Shown here: positions 1-9,600 of the stretch, in pieces
How positions within the stretch are numbered: the first letter of the stretch is position 1
Layout: each line of letters starts with the position of its first letter
Source: Flavobacterium cupreum
GTDB lineage: Bacteria; Bacteroidota; Bacteroidia; Flavobacteriales; Flavobacteriaceae
Assembly (NCBI RefSeq): GCF_003996965.1
Contig: NZ_QWDM01000009.1
Location: 124,001 to 188,000 of the forward strand
Direction of reading: 5' to 3'
Length of the DNA: 64,000 nt
Program-made: the position numbers and the translations under genes
Notes under the pieces: model-generated
What the model was told of the DNA's origin: nothing
The model's database searches: none
What the model saw: only the letters and a program-made list of their open reading frames with translations

Positions 1-986
1 CTTCTGGTGGCATCGGTGTCTGTTTTATTCAAATTGGTCAGGTATTGAAAACCTAAAACCCATTTGGGCGTCGCGATATATTGCATACTTACAATTCCAT
101 TCAGCATTTTATGTTTTTTCTGAAGCGGGTAATTTAAAACCCATAATCCATCGGCAAAGTGAATTTTACTTTCCTGTTCCAGATAGATTCCGCCATCTCT
201 GTAATTTAAGGAAGCAGACATGCTTAGTTTGTTTTTATTGTATATAAAATTGCTGGTGGTTGATCCTTCCGGATCGTGATGCCTTTGCAGATAACCCGTC
301 CCTAGCGAGAGATTCCAGGAATCTTTCTTAGCTTTCTTTAACCGGATATTTACCAGACCACTGTTTCCTAACGCCTCGTATTTAGCCGGTGGTGTCGTAA
401 TGACTTCAATGCTCTTGATGTTCTCGGCCGGAATTGATTTTAATAAATTGGTCAGTTCTTCCTGTCCAAGCTCAATCATTTTATCGTCCAGCAAAACCCT
501 GACGGTACTTTTACCTGCAATGGTGATACTTTCATTCTGGATCTGGACCCCCGGTGTGATTTTTAAGGCATCGAGCGCATCACCACCTGCCGTGCTAATC
601 GTGTTTTCTATGTTAAAAACAAGCCGGTCTACTTTACGCTCTACGATTTCTTTCTTCTGCGTAATCACAACAGCCTGTAATTCCTGGACATTATTTGTCA
701 GAATCTCCCCTAAATCCAGATCGGAACTCAGTTCTATGTCTTTTGTGTATAAAATGGTCCCAAACTGGCTGATTTTCAATTTATAGGAGCCTGCTTTATA
801 TTCCAATACAAACTCCCCTTTTTCATTTGTAATCTGATTTTTTACGGGAAGAGGCCCGTTTGCAAAAAGAAGAACTTCAGCAAACGCTACGGGAGTATGA
901 TCTGCCGTAACTACTTTTCCCGATATTTTGACTTGTGCTGTTAATACGTTACTTAAAATAAATGCAATAAATAATAACCGGTTCAT
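1..986 (-). CDS. TonB-dependent outer-membrane receptor, N-terminal part (runs off the window)
   Basis: The reading frame opens at an ATG at 986 and stays open to the window edge, giving about 328 residues. It starts with a signal peptide (MNRLLFIAFILSNVLTAQ). A carboxypeptidase-regulatory-like beta-sandwich follows (KISGKVVTADHTPVAFAEV onward), then a plug-like segment containing ALKITPGVQIQ and a PPAKYEALG stretch, then the first barrel strands. This layout fits the Bacteroidota outer-membrane beta-barrel receptor family rather than SusC: the SusC-type plug end is absent. It lies 60 bp downstream of the KS-NRPS gene on the same strand, so it could share that transcript and move the peptide product or its metal complex across the outer membrane. 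That role is inferred from position only. The C-terminal barrel is outside the window. Confidence 0.85.
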   Translation of the reverse strand, partial: MNRLLFIAFILSNVLTAQVKISGKVVTADHTPVAFAEVLLFANGPLPVKNQITNEKGEFVLEYKAGSYKLKISQFGTILYTKDIELSSDLDLGEILTNNVQELQAVVITQKKEIVERKVDRLVFNIENTISTAGGDALDALKITPGVQIQNESITIAGKSTVRVLLDDKMIELGQEELTNLLKSIPAENIKSIEVITTPPAKYEALGNSGLVNIRLKKAKKDSWNLSLGTGYLQRHHDPEGSTTSNFIYNKNKLSMSASLNYRDGGIYLEQESKIHFADGLWVLNYPLQKKHKMLNGIVSMQYIATPKWVLGFQYLTNLNKTDTDATR

Positions 987-1046
987 TAGTAATTTTTGTT
1001 TTATTAATATTTCAATTTTGACCTTTTAAGGTTTCCATTTTTTAAA

Positions 1047-4000
1047 TTAGATCGTAAAATTTTCAGATTCTTCAATTGAAATATTTTCTTCATTACTGGT
1101 ACGATACAATAGGGTGTTTTCCAGAAGCAGTGCTAATTCCTCCAGTATAATATTGTCAAATAAGTCGATGATGGATAATTTGACATCAAACTGTTTATGG
1201 ATGATACTGATCAGTTTTGTAGCGTTCAGGCTATGCCCTCCGAGTTCAAAAAAGCTATCCGTAACGCCGACTTTTTCAACGCCAAGGATTTCCTGCCATA
1301 TCAGGGCTATTTTTTGCTCGATTTCGTTTCGGGGCGCTACATACTCTTTTCTGATAATATCTGCCTCACTGATGCCCCTAAGGGCCTTACGGTCGATCTT
1401 TCCGTTTGTATTGACCGGCAAGTGTTCCAGCACCACGAGAAAGGAAGGCACCATATATTCCGGCAGCCTGTTTTGGAGATAGCGGCGAATTTCGGTTTTG
1501 TCTAATTCGGTATCCGAAACGTAATACGCTACTAAGGTTTTCTCTCCGTTTACCTGTTGCGGCTGCACTACTACCTGTCGCAAATCGTCCGAAAATTGCA
1601 AAAGGACCGTTTCTATTTCGCCCAGCTCAATTCTGAAGCCTCTTATTTTTACCTGTTCGTCGTTTCTTCCCAAAAATTCGATGCTTCCATCCGGCAGCCA
1701 GCGTCCCAAATCTCCGGTATCGTACATTTTGGTATGGGATACGAATGGATTTTCGATGAATTTTTCGGCGGTAAGCTCCGGTTTATTCAGGTAGCCGCGG
1801 GTTACCCCGGCACCCGAAATGTATATTTTTCCCGAAACGCCCACCTGGGTTGGAAACAGGTTATTGTCCAGGATATAGGCCTGCGTATTGGAAATCGGCT
1901 TACCGATAGAAAATGGCGTATTTTTATCATATAGAAGCTCAATCGAAGTCACTGTGGTTTCGGTTGGACCGTATTCGTTATAAAAATCACAGACTGTACT
2001 CCAGGATTCCGCCAGTTTTTCAGAACAGCTGTCTCCTCCGGCAATCACTCTTTTCAGTGAAAAACGGCTGTCCGGTGTTATTTTTTCCAGAACGGATGGC
2101 ACGGCATGAAGGTGCGTAATTTCATTTGCCGTAATAAAATCTTCAAAAAGTTCGGCTTCCAGCAAGGCTGCTCTTGCAATGAGGTACAAGCTCGCCCCGT
2201 TGCAAAGGGCCAGGAAAATCTGCTCCACAGACGCATCAAAAGTGTAATTGGACAACTGGAGGATTCTTTCGTTTTCGTCTATCTGAAACTCTCTGGTCTG
2301 TGAAATGATCAGGTTGACTACATTCGTATGTTCTACCATGACACCTTTTGGATTACCTGTGGTTCCCGAAGTGTAAATAATATAAGCCAGGTCTTTTGGG
2401 CTGTTTATTTTTTCGATATTGGCACCGGTGTAGGCGTCCTGATTTTTATAAAATAAGGACAATACATCTTCGTCAATTACAATTTTGCACTTGCTGTCTT
2501 TTTCTATAAAGTCAATTCTTTCCTGAGGGTAAGAAGGATCGATGGGCACATAGGCTGCGCCGGATTTCAGTACGCCTAATATTGCCAGAACCATTTTTTC
2601 GCTTCGTTCCAGTTTGATTCCGATGAGATCGTCGGGTACAATCCGGAAAAGTTCCCTTAGATAACAGCCCAGCTGATTGGCTTCTGCATTAAGTTGCTGA
2701 TACGTTACTTTGGTATCTTCAAAAATTACCGCAAGGGCATGTGGCGTTTTGTCTGCCTGTTCTTCAAATATTTCTATAAGCGTTTTATCCTGCGGAAAAT
2801 CAGATTTGGTGTCGTTAAATCCGTATAGGATTGCTTCAGACTGTTTTTCGTTTAAAACAGAAAACTGTGAAATCTTCTGTTCAGGGGTATCGACAAATTG
2901 TTCCAGAAGATGGAAAAACGTATCCATTATGGCGTAAATAAATTCCCGGCTAAACACTCCTGTTTTGTATTCCAGTTCCAGTTCAATAGCCTCTGCAACA
3001 TCAAAAAATGTAAAGGACAAATTGAATCTTGAAAAGGCCGAAGTCTGATTCATTTCTTCTTCGATTTCAAACGGCAGATCGCTTTTGCTTACCATTCCTG
3101 CCCTGTTGTTCTGATTTTGCAATACTACCATTACGTCAAAAAAGGACTTCTTGTTTGCTACTTTCAAATCATTTAATATCAGATCGTACGGATAAACCTG
3201 ATACTCTAATGCTGTCATAATCGTATTCATTTCATCGGCAACGGCGTCGGCAAAACTTTTATCGCTGTCGATTTCCGTATAAAGAGGAAGCGTATTGATA
3301 AACATACCGATTGTCGATTCAAACTCTTTTTTAACCCTTCCGGAAACTGCTGTACCAATGACAAAGTTTTCCTGAGCCAGTCGGTATAGTGAGATTCTTA
3401 CGGAAGAGATCAAAAGGCTGAATAAGGTGATCCTGTTTGTATTGGCGTAATCAGCCAATTTATCTTTCAGTCTTTTATCGATAGTAAAATGTAAACGGGC
3501 CCCTTCTAAACTTCCGGTATCCGGATTTCCTAATCTTAAATTTGAATTCCTGTTGCCCAGTTTTGCTGTCCAGTAATCCGTGTAGGCCGCTATTTTTTCA
3601 GTCTGCAGGTTCCCTTTCAGCCAGATCAGATATTCAAAATAGTCATTCTTAACTGGTACTGGAATATAGGTCCTGTTTAAGATTTGCTGGTAAACCGTCA
3701 CAAAATCTTTTATAAAAACTCCCGTAGACCAGCCATCAAAAATAATGTGGTGAAAAACAAAGAGTAGTTTGTAATTGCTTTCATCATGCTGAAGCACAGC
3801 AGCCTGAAACAATGGCCCGTGTTCTAAATCAAAGGTGACGTTTTGAATTTCTTTCGCTTTTTCTTCAGGAATAAAAGAATCATTATTGGAATAAAAAGCA
3901 AAATAACTATCAATAGCTGTGTTGTGAATTTCCTTGATGCGCTGCTGAATCGTGCCGTCTTCATCTGTGAAAAAAGTCGACCGCAGGCAGGCATGTCTGC

Positions 4001-6605
4001 GGATTAATTCCTGTACGGTTTCTTTAAAAACGTCAATATCCACATTTCCTTTGGTGTTGTAGCTTAAAGTGATATTGTAGATTGATTGCATCGACGGATC
4101 TACTAGAGATTCAATCCACATTCTTTGTTGTGAATTGGAAGCCTCTAGGGTTTCAAAAATCAATTCTCCTTTTAGGGGCAGTACTTCAGAATTATTTTTG
4201 CTTTTTTCCCCGATTGCCTCTTTTATAAGCGTTACAATTTCATTGATTTCGTAGCACTCAAACAGCGCATCAAAGTGTATGGTAATACCGAACAGTTCAT
4301 TAACCCTGTTTATAAACTGCACGCCCACAATTGAATTTCCGCCTAATTCAAAAAAATCGTCGGTAAGGCTTAAATTGTCATTTTTTAAAATTTCTTTTAA
4401 AATACTCACGACAATTTCTTCCTCGCTTAGATTTTCAATACTAAGCTTTGGTTCTTCGATCGCTGATTTTTGAGTCAGGGTATTAAAAAACAACGGATTT
4501 TTATGTTCATTCCAACAGGATATTTTTTCAAACGGATAGGTTGGCGCAGTCACTTTTTTGAAAACTTCGTTGCTGTAAAATTCTTTCCAGTTAAATTCCA
4601 AGCCTTTATTGTACAGGGTACTCCAAAACAAATTCCAATTATTGCAGTCCATGATTTTTAATACATCTATGCCCGGAACCTGTTCTTCTTTTAATGCTGC
4701 CAGAATACCCGGCATGGAATGGGTGCTGTTCCCAACTACCACTAACAATGTGTTGTTATCCGCACAGTTTCTGGCCAGTACTTTTAATTTTTCCAAGTCT
4801 AAACTGAATACTTCATTAAAATTCAGATCATCAGAAATGATGCTTTTACCTTCAATTATTTCTTTGGAAGCTTTAGCAATACTACCATTACAAATCAGCT
4901 GGTTTACGTTAAATCCTTTTGCTGACAGGTATCTGAATAAAGAAACCTGGAAGGCCAGCGTTTGTGACACCGCAAAATCTGTCTGATCGTTGTCAATCTC
5001 TTTTTGCAGATTCAGGAACACCTCTTTAAATTGGCTGCATTTTAAGAAATTTTCAACATTTGGAACGGCATCAGAGAGATACAATAAAGCGATTTTGGAA
5101 TATTTTGCTGTAGTAATTTCATCATTCTCTTTTTGGCTTAAAAGCGATTTTTTTATTTCAGCAATCGTATTACCTGATACGGCCAATCGGTATTTATAGT
5201 CTTTTCTGCCGGTGTTTAAAGTATACGCCAAATCTTCTATCGGAGTCGTTTCTGCAATAAAATTATGAATACTGTCGATGTACTCTTTTAAGGCATTTTT
5301 GCTTTTTGCAGCGATTTTAAACCAGTTATCAGTAGCTGTATTTGAAGTTGTTGCTGCACTTGCTTTATATTCCTCCAGAATAATATGTGCATTGGTACCG
5401 CTCAGGCCAAACGAGCTCACTCCTGCTCTTCTTGTTTTACTGGTCTGCCATTTGGCTCCCTCTTTTTGCAAAAGAATATTCGGATCTTCTTCTATGAATT
5501 TGTTTACCGTATTAAAATTAGCCAGCGGGAAAAACTCTTTTTCCTTTAGTACGAGGGCTGCTTTTATGAATCCAAACAATCCCGACATATTATCGAGATG
5601 GCCGATATTGGGTTTTAAAGTCCCTAAACGAACGGAATAGGCTTCATTAGTGCTCGAAAAAGCATCTTTTATGCCCTTGTATTCTATAGGATCTCCTAAT
5701 TTGGTTCCGGTTCCGTGGGTTTCTATATATCCTACACTGTTCACAGGAATATTGGCGTTTTTGCAGGCGCTTAGAATAACATTCTTTTGTGCCACCGGAC
5801 TAGGCGCTGTTATACTATTCGAACTGCTTCCGTCATTATTGATTGCCGATCCTTTTATCACTGATAAAATAGAATCATTATCTCTTATGGCATGGTCTAA
5901 TCTTTTCAGAATAACCACCGCTATACCCTCTCCTCCTGCTGTTCCTGAGGCTTCTTCATCAAAAGCCCTGCACATCCCGTCAGTAGACATGATGGCGTCT
6001 TTTTCGAAACTATCGGCTTCATTAAAGAGAAATAACAAGCGTGAACCTGCTACGATTCCTAAGTCAATTTCGCCTCGTCTTATGTTCTGCACGGCTTCAT
6101 GAATGGCAACCAAAGACGACGAACAGGCCGTATCGATGTTCATGACAGGCCCTCTGATATTGAGGATATTCGCTACTCTTCCACCGCCTATTGATGCTAA
6201 TCCGCCTATAAAATCCAATCCTTTATTTTCGGATTGGTACAGTAAATTATAAAGCCCCGTTTGCGTGGTGGTAAACAATCCTGTGTTTTGCGATGCGATA
6301 TAATCCAGATCATAACCGCTGTTTTCAATGGCCGTACAGACACCTTCCAGGATCATTCTGTGTCCGGGATCGATTGTATTGGCTTCTCCTTTTGACAAAT
6401 TAAAGAATTCATGGTCAAAGAGATCAGCCCTGTCCAGATAACCATACGGATGGTACTTTTCTTTTGGATCTATCTTAGAATGTAAGATTCTTTCTTTTGT
6501 GGGTTGTTTTACACAAATACTATTATTTCTTAAAACGTCTGCAAACTCTTGCAGGCTTGTTATATCAGCATATTTTATACTAACTCCAATTAATGCAATA
6601 TCCAT
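1047..6605 (-). CDS. Hybrid PKS-NRPS protein: KS - decayed AT - ACP - C - A - PCP
   Basis: This 1852-residue assembly-line protein should add one ketide unit and then one amino acid. A ketosynthase covers residues 1-410, with active Cys161 in DTACSSS, His297 in ETHGTGT and His336 in NIGH. Residues 500-700 align in outline with an acyltransferase but are too short, lack the GHSxG nucleophile motif (ICNGSIAK sits there) and end in a normal post-AT linker (YPFEKISCW). A carrier domain follows (ELGGNS, Ser758). Next come a condensation domain (HHIIFDG at 952), an adenylation domain (YTSGTTGNPKG, about 1277-1730) and a PCP (ELGGHS, Ser1792). There is no ketoreductase, epimerase or thioesterase. 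The adenylation residues read by eye as D-A-E-H-I-G-E-V-T, resembling codes for basic amino acids (weak). It starts 12 bp after the upstream NRPS, so the two are surely co-transcribed. Ending on a PCP means another protein must release or extend the chain. Confidence 0.92.
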   Translation of the reverse strand: MDIALIGVSIKYADITSLQEFADVLRNNSICVKQPTKERILHSKIDPKEKYHPYGYLDRADLFDHEFFNLSKGEANTIDPGHRMILEGVCTAIENSGYDLDYIASQNTGLFTTTQTGLYNLLYQSENKGLDFIGGLASIGGGRVANILNIRGPVMNIDTACSSSLVAIHEAVQNIRRGEIDLGIVAGSRLLFLFNEADSFEKDAIMSTDGMCRAFDEEASGTAGGEGIAVVILKRLDHAIRDNDSILSVIKGSAINNDGSSSNSITAPSPVAQKNVILSACKNANIPVNSVGYIETHGTGTKLGDPIEYKGIKDAFSSTNEAYSVRLGTLKPNIGHLDNMSGLFGFIKAALVLKEKEFFPLANFNTVNKFIEEDPNILLQKEGAKWQTSKTRRAGVSSFGLSGTNAHIILEEYKASAATTSNTATDNWFKIAAKSKNALKEYIDSIHNFIAETTPIEDLAYTLNTGRKDYKYRLAVSGNTIAEIKKSLLSQKENDEITTAKYSKIALLYLSDAVPNVENFLKCSQFKEVFLNLQKEIDNDQTDFAVSQTLAFQVSLFRYLSAKGFNVNQLICNGSIAKASKEIIEGKSIISDDLNFNEVFSLDLEKLKVLARNCADNNTLLVVVGNSTHSMPGILAALKEEQVPGIDVLKIMDCNNWNLFWSTLYNKGLEFNWKEFYSNEVFKKVTAPTYPFEKISCWNEHKNPLFFNTLTQKSAIEEPKLSIENLSEEEIVVSILKEILKNDNLSLTDDFFELGGNSIVGVQFINRVNELFGITIHFDALFECYEINEIVTLIKEAIGEKSKNNSEVLPLKGELIFETLEASNSQQRMWIESLVDPSMQSIYNITLSYNTKGNVDIDVFKETVQELIRRHACLRSTFFTDEDGTIQQRIKEIHNTAIDSYFAFYSNNDSFIPEEKAKEIQNVTFDLEHGPLFQAAVLQHDESNYKLLFVFHHIIFDGWSTGVFIKDFVTVYQQILNRTYIPVPVKNDYFEYLIWLKGNLQTEKIAAYTDYWTAKLGNRNSNLRLGNPDTGSLEGARLHFTIDKRLKDKLADYANTNRITLFSLLISSVRISLYRLAQENFVIGTAVSGRVKKEFESTIGMFINTLPLYTEIDSDKSFADAVADEMNTIMTALEYQVYPYDLILNDLKVANKKSFFDVMVVLQNQNNRAGMVSKSDLPFEIEEEMNQTSAFSRFNLSFTFFDVAEAIELELEYKTGVFSREFIYAIMDTFFHLLEQFVDTPEQKISQFSVLNEKQSEAILYGFNDTKSDFPQDKTLIEIFEEQADKTPHALAVIFEDTKVTYQQLNAEANQLGCYLRELFRIVPDDLIGIKLERSEKMVLAILGVLKSGAAYVPIDPSYPQERIDFIEKDSKCKIVIDEDVLSLFYKNQDAYTGANIEKINSPKDLAYIIYTSGTTGNPKGVMVEHTNVVNLIISQTREFQIDENERILQLSNYTFDASVEQIFLALCNGASLYLIARAALLEAELFEDFITANEITHLHAVPSVLEKITPDSRFSLKRVIAGGDSCSEKLAESWSTVCDFYNEYGPTETTVTSIELLYDKNTPFSIGKPISNTQAYILDNNLFPTQVGVSGKIYISGAGVTRGYLNKPELTAEKFIENPFVSHTKMYDTGDLGRWLPDGSIEFLGRNDEQVKIRGFRIELGEIETVLLQFSDDLRQVVVQPQQVNGEKTLVAYYVSDTELDKTEIRRYLQNRLPEYMVPSFLVVLEHLPVNTNGKIDRKALRGISEADIIRKEYVAPRNEIEQKIALIWQEILGVEKVGVTDSFFELGGHSLNATKLISIIHKQFDVKLSIIDLFDNIILEELALLLENTLLYRTSNEENISIEESENFTI

Positions 6606-6617
6606 AATCGTTTTGTT

Positions 6618-9600
6618 TTAAATTTCAAAAAATTTCATCTCGTCTTTCTCTTCTAAGTCGGTTTCGCCTGAATCTCTAGTGATAAAGACTGCGATGTCTT
6701 TTATCGAATTAAATTCAAATAAATCCGAAATAACCATCTTGTTTGGCCACAACAATTCAATCATTTTTTGCAATTTGATCAGCTGAAAAGAAGTGCCTCC
6801 CAATTCGAAAAAATTATCTGTAATTCCTACCTGATTTATACCAAGAATATCCTGCCAGATCACAGCCAGTTTTTCTTCCGTTGGATTGCGCGGTGCTACA
6901 TACTCACCACGGATAAGGTCATCGCCCCCTATGCCCGGTAAGGCCTTGCGGTCGACTTTGCCGCTTGAAGTCATCGGCAAGGTTTCGAGTACTACATAAA
7001 AGCCCGGTACCATATATTCCGGAAGTTTTCCCTGTAAATACGCTCGCATGGCGGCTTTGTCTATTTCGGTTCCTCTTTCTAAAAGATAATAGGCCACCAA
7101 AACTTTCTCTCCGTTTACTTCTTTAGGAGTTGCTACGGCTTGCTGGATACCTCCATACGCCATGATGGCGTTTTCAACCTCGCCCAGTTCAATCCTGTTC
7201 CCCCTGATTTTAACCTGATTGTCGATTCTTCCCATATAATGAATGGAACCGTCGGGTTTCCATTGGGCAATATCTCCGGTACGGTATACCTGATGTCCTG
7301 CGCGGAACGGATCGGCGATAAAGCGGTCTTGCGTAAGCTCCGGAAGGTTCAGATAGCCGCGGGCCACCTGTATCCCCGAGATCAATAACTCTCCCGGTAC
7401 CCCAAAAGGCTGCAGGCCAAGGGAATTGTTGACGATATAGATACTGGTGTTGGCGATGGGTTTACCTATGCTTACGCCTTCTTTTAAAACATCAATTTCA
7501 CTAAGGTTTATTGCGGTCACATCAATAGCCGCTTCTGTAGGGCCGTAGAGGTTGTGCAGTTTTGCTTTTACGAATTTTTCCTTGCATTCCTGTGCCATAA
7601 GGGCCGGAAGCTCTTCGCCACTGCATATGATATGTGCCAAACTTTTGCCTTTTTCGCTGTCTGCATCCAAAAGGAAAACACCCAGCATGGAAGGCACGAA
7701 ATGTACAATCGAAATTTGTTTTTTACTGATGATGTCCTGTAAATAAGCCACATCTTTATGTCCTTCGGGTTTGGCGATGACAAGGGAACTTCCGGTAAGG
7801 AAAGGCAAAATCAATTCCCAAACGGAAACATCAAAGGTATAAGGCGTTTTCTGAAGAAAGACTTCTTTATCTTCGACTTTCAGGTAGTCTTTCATCCAGA
7901 CCAAACGATTGTACAAGCCTGCATGATGGTTCAGGACGCCTTTTGGGTTTCCTGTTGATCCCGAGGTATAAATACAATACGCCAGCTGATTTACTAAATC
8001 CCCACGCTCAGGCGTTGTAGTTGGATACCCCTGCTGAACGGACTTAAATTTGGCAAATTCAGCCTCATTGATGCTCAGTTTCAGCTTCGCATCGCGTGTG
8101 ATAAAATCAACTCTTTCCTGCGGATAATGTACATCCATCGGCACATAAGCGCCTCCTGATTTTAAGATCCCGAAAATAGAAACGATCATTCGCTCACTTC
8201 TTTCGAGTATGATTCCCACCAGATCATCAGGTTCAATAGTATAATTTTGAGCTAGATACCCTGACAATTGACTGGATTGCTCGTCCAGTTCCTTGTAAGT
8301 TAATTGCGTATCTTCAAATATGATGGCAATATTATCCGGGGTTTTCGCCACCTGTTCCTCAAATAAATCCAGTACGGTTTTGCCTGAAGGGTATTCGATT
8401 GTGGTATTGTTCAGATCGTAAAGCAAATTTTGCAGCTCTGATTCAGGCAAAACACATTCATTTTTTAAAACCGCATCACCGGAATTGACTAACGCGGATA
8501 AAAAATTAGTGTAGTATTCCTGCAGTTGCTCTATGGTCAGTCCGTATTTTAAGGCTCTCTGCTGATTCCACGATGCTTTGATACCGTTTGCGACCGGACG
8601 AATATTTAAATCCAGGAACGTATTTGTCGCTTCAAAGTTGAGATCTGCAAATCTAAATTCGCTTACTTTTTCATTATCCTGTACCTTCAGATCATCATAA
8701 ATATGAAAATCGATATAATTAAAATGGGTATCAAAAAATGGGTTTTCTCCTTTTTTGTTTACGGAAAAACGGGTTTGCAATTCATTCAGACTGATTCTTT
8801 CAAACTGTCTTTGAAGGGTTAGCAATTCATTAATCTTTTCTGCAAAAGATATTGCAGTTCCGTTTGTTTCCTTAATTCTGAAAGGAATCGTGTTCAGGAA
8901 ACAGCCCAATATTTTATCTGCATCTTCCTGCAAAGGCCTGCCGCTGGTTACCAGACCTACAGTGATATCGTCCTCGTACGTCAGGGTTTTTAAAGTGTAC
9001 AAATAAGCGGCAAAAGCTATTGTTTTTAAACTTAAACCATGGCCCTGGCTAAATTGGAGTACCGAATCATACAATGCTCCTTCAATCGTAAAATCATGTC
9101 GTTTTGAAAAATGTTCTTCCGTAAAAATATCCAGCTTTTTATAGTCGCTTAGGTTTTCTTTCCAGAAATCATTGTACTTCTCATTCTTTTTGATGCAATG
9201 CTGCTCAAAAACATAATCTTTATAAGTCAGCGCCAGTTGCGTTGTGGCTGCTTCCTGATTTTCTAAAACAGACAGGTAGATGTTGTTCAGTTCTGTCATT
9301 AACGAAGCCACGCTCCATCCGTCCAGTATGGCATGGTGGAATTGAAAAAGCAGGCTGTATTCCTTTTCGGCGGTTTTATAAATTTTCATCCTCCATAAAC
9401 CCGGTTCTGAAGTCACAAAAGAATTATGAGTTCTTTCCTGTACCATAAAGTCATTTATTATCGAATAAATTTCCTCCTGCGGATTTGCCGAAAGATTTTC
9501 ATATGCTAAGCGGACAGCTGTTTTTTCATAAACAAGATGTACGGGGCTGCTATATTTTTCAATATTATACGCTGTTCTGAGGATTTCATGCTTTTCAGTT

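Noticed and set aside
400..786. Plus-strand open frame of 128 codons
   Set aside because: It lies opposite the receptor gene, whose own frame has a signal peptide and a recognisable plug; the plus-strand translation has no family features.
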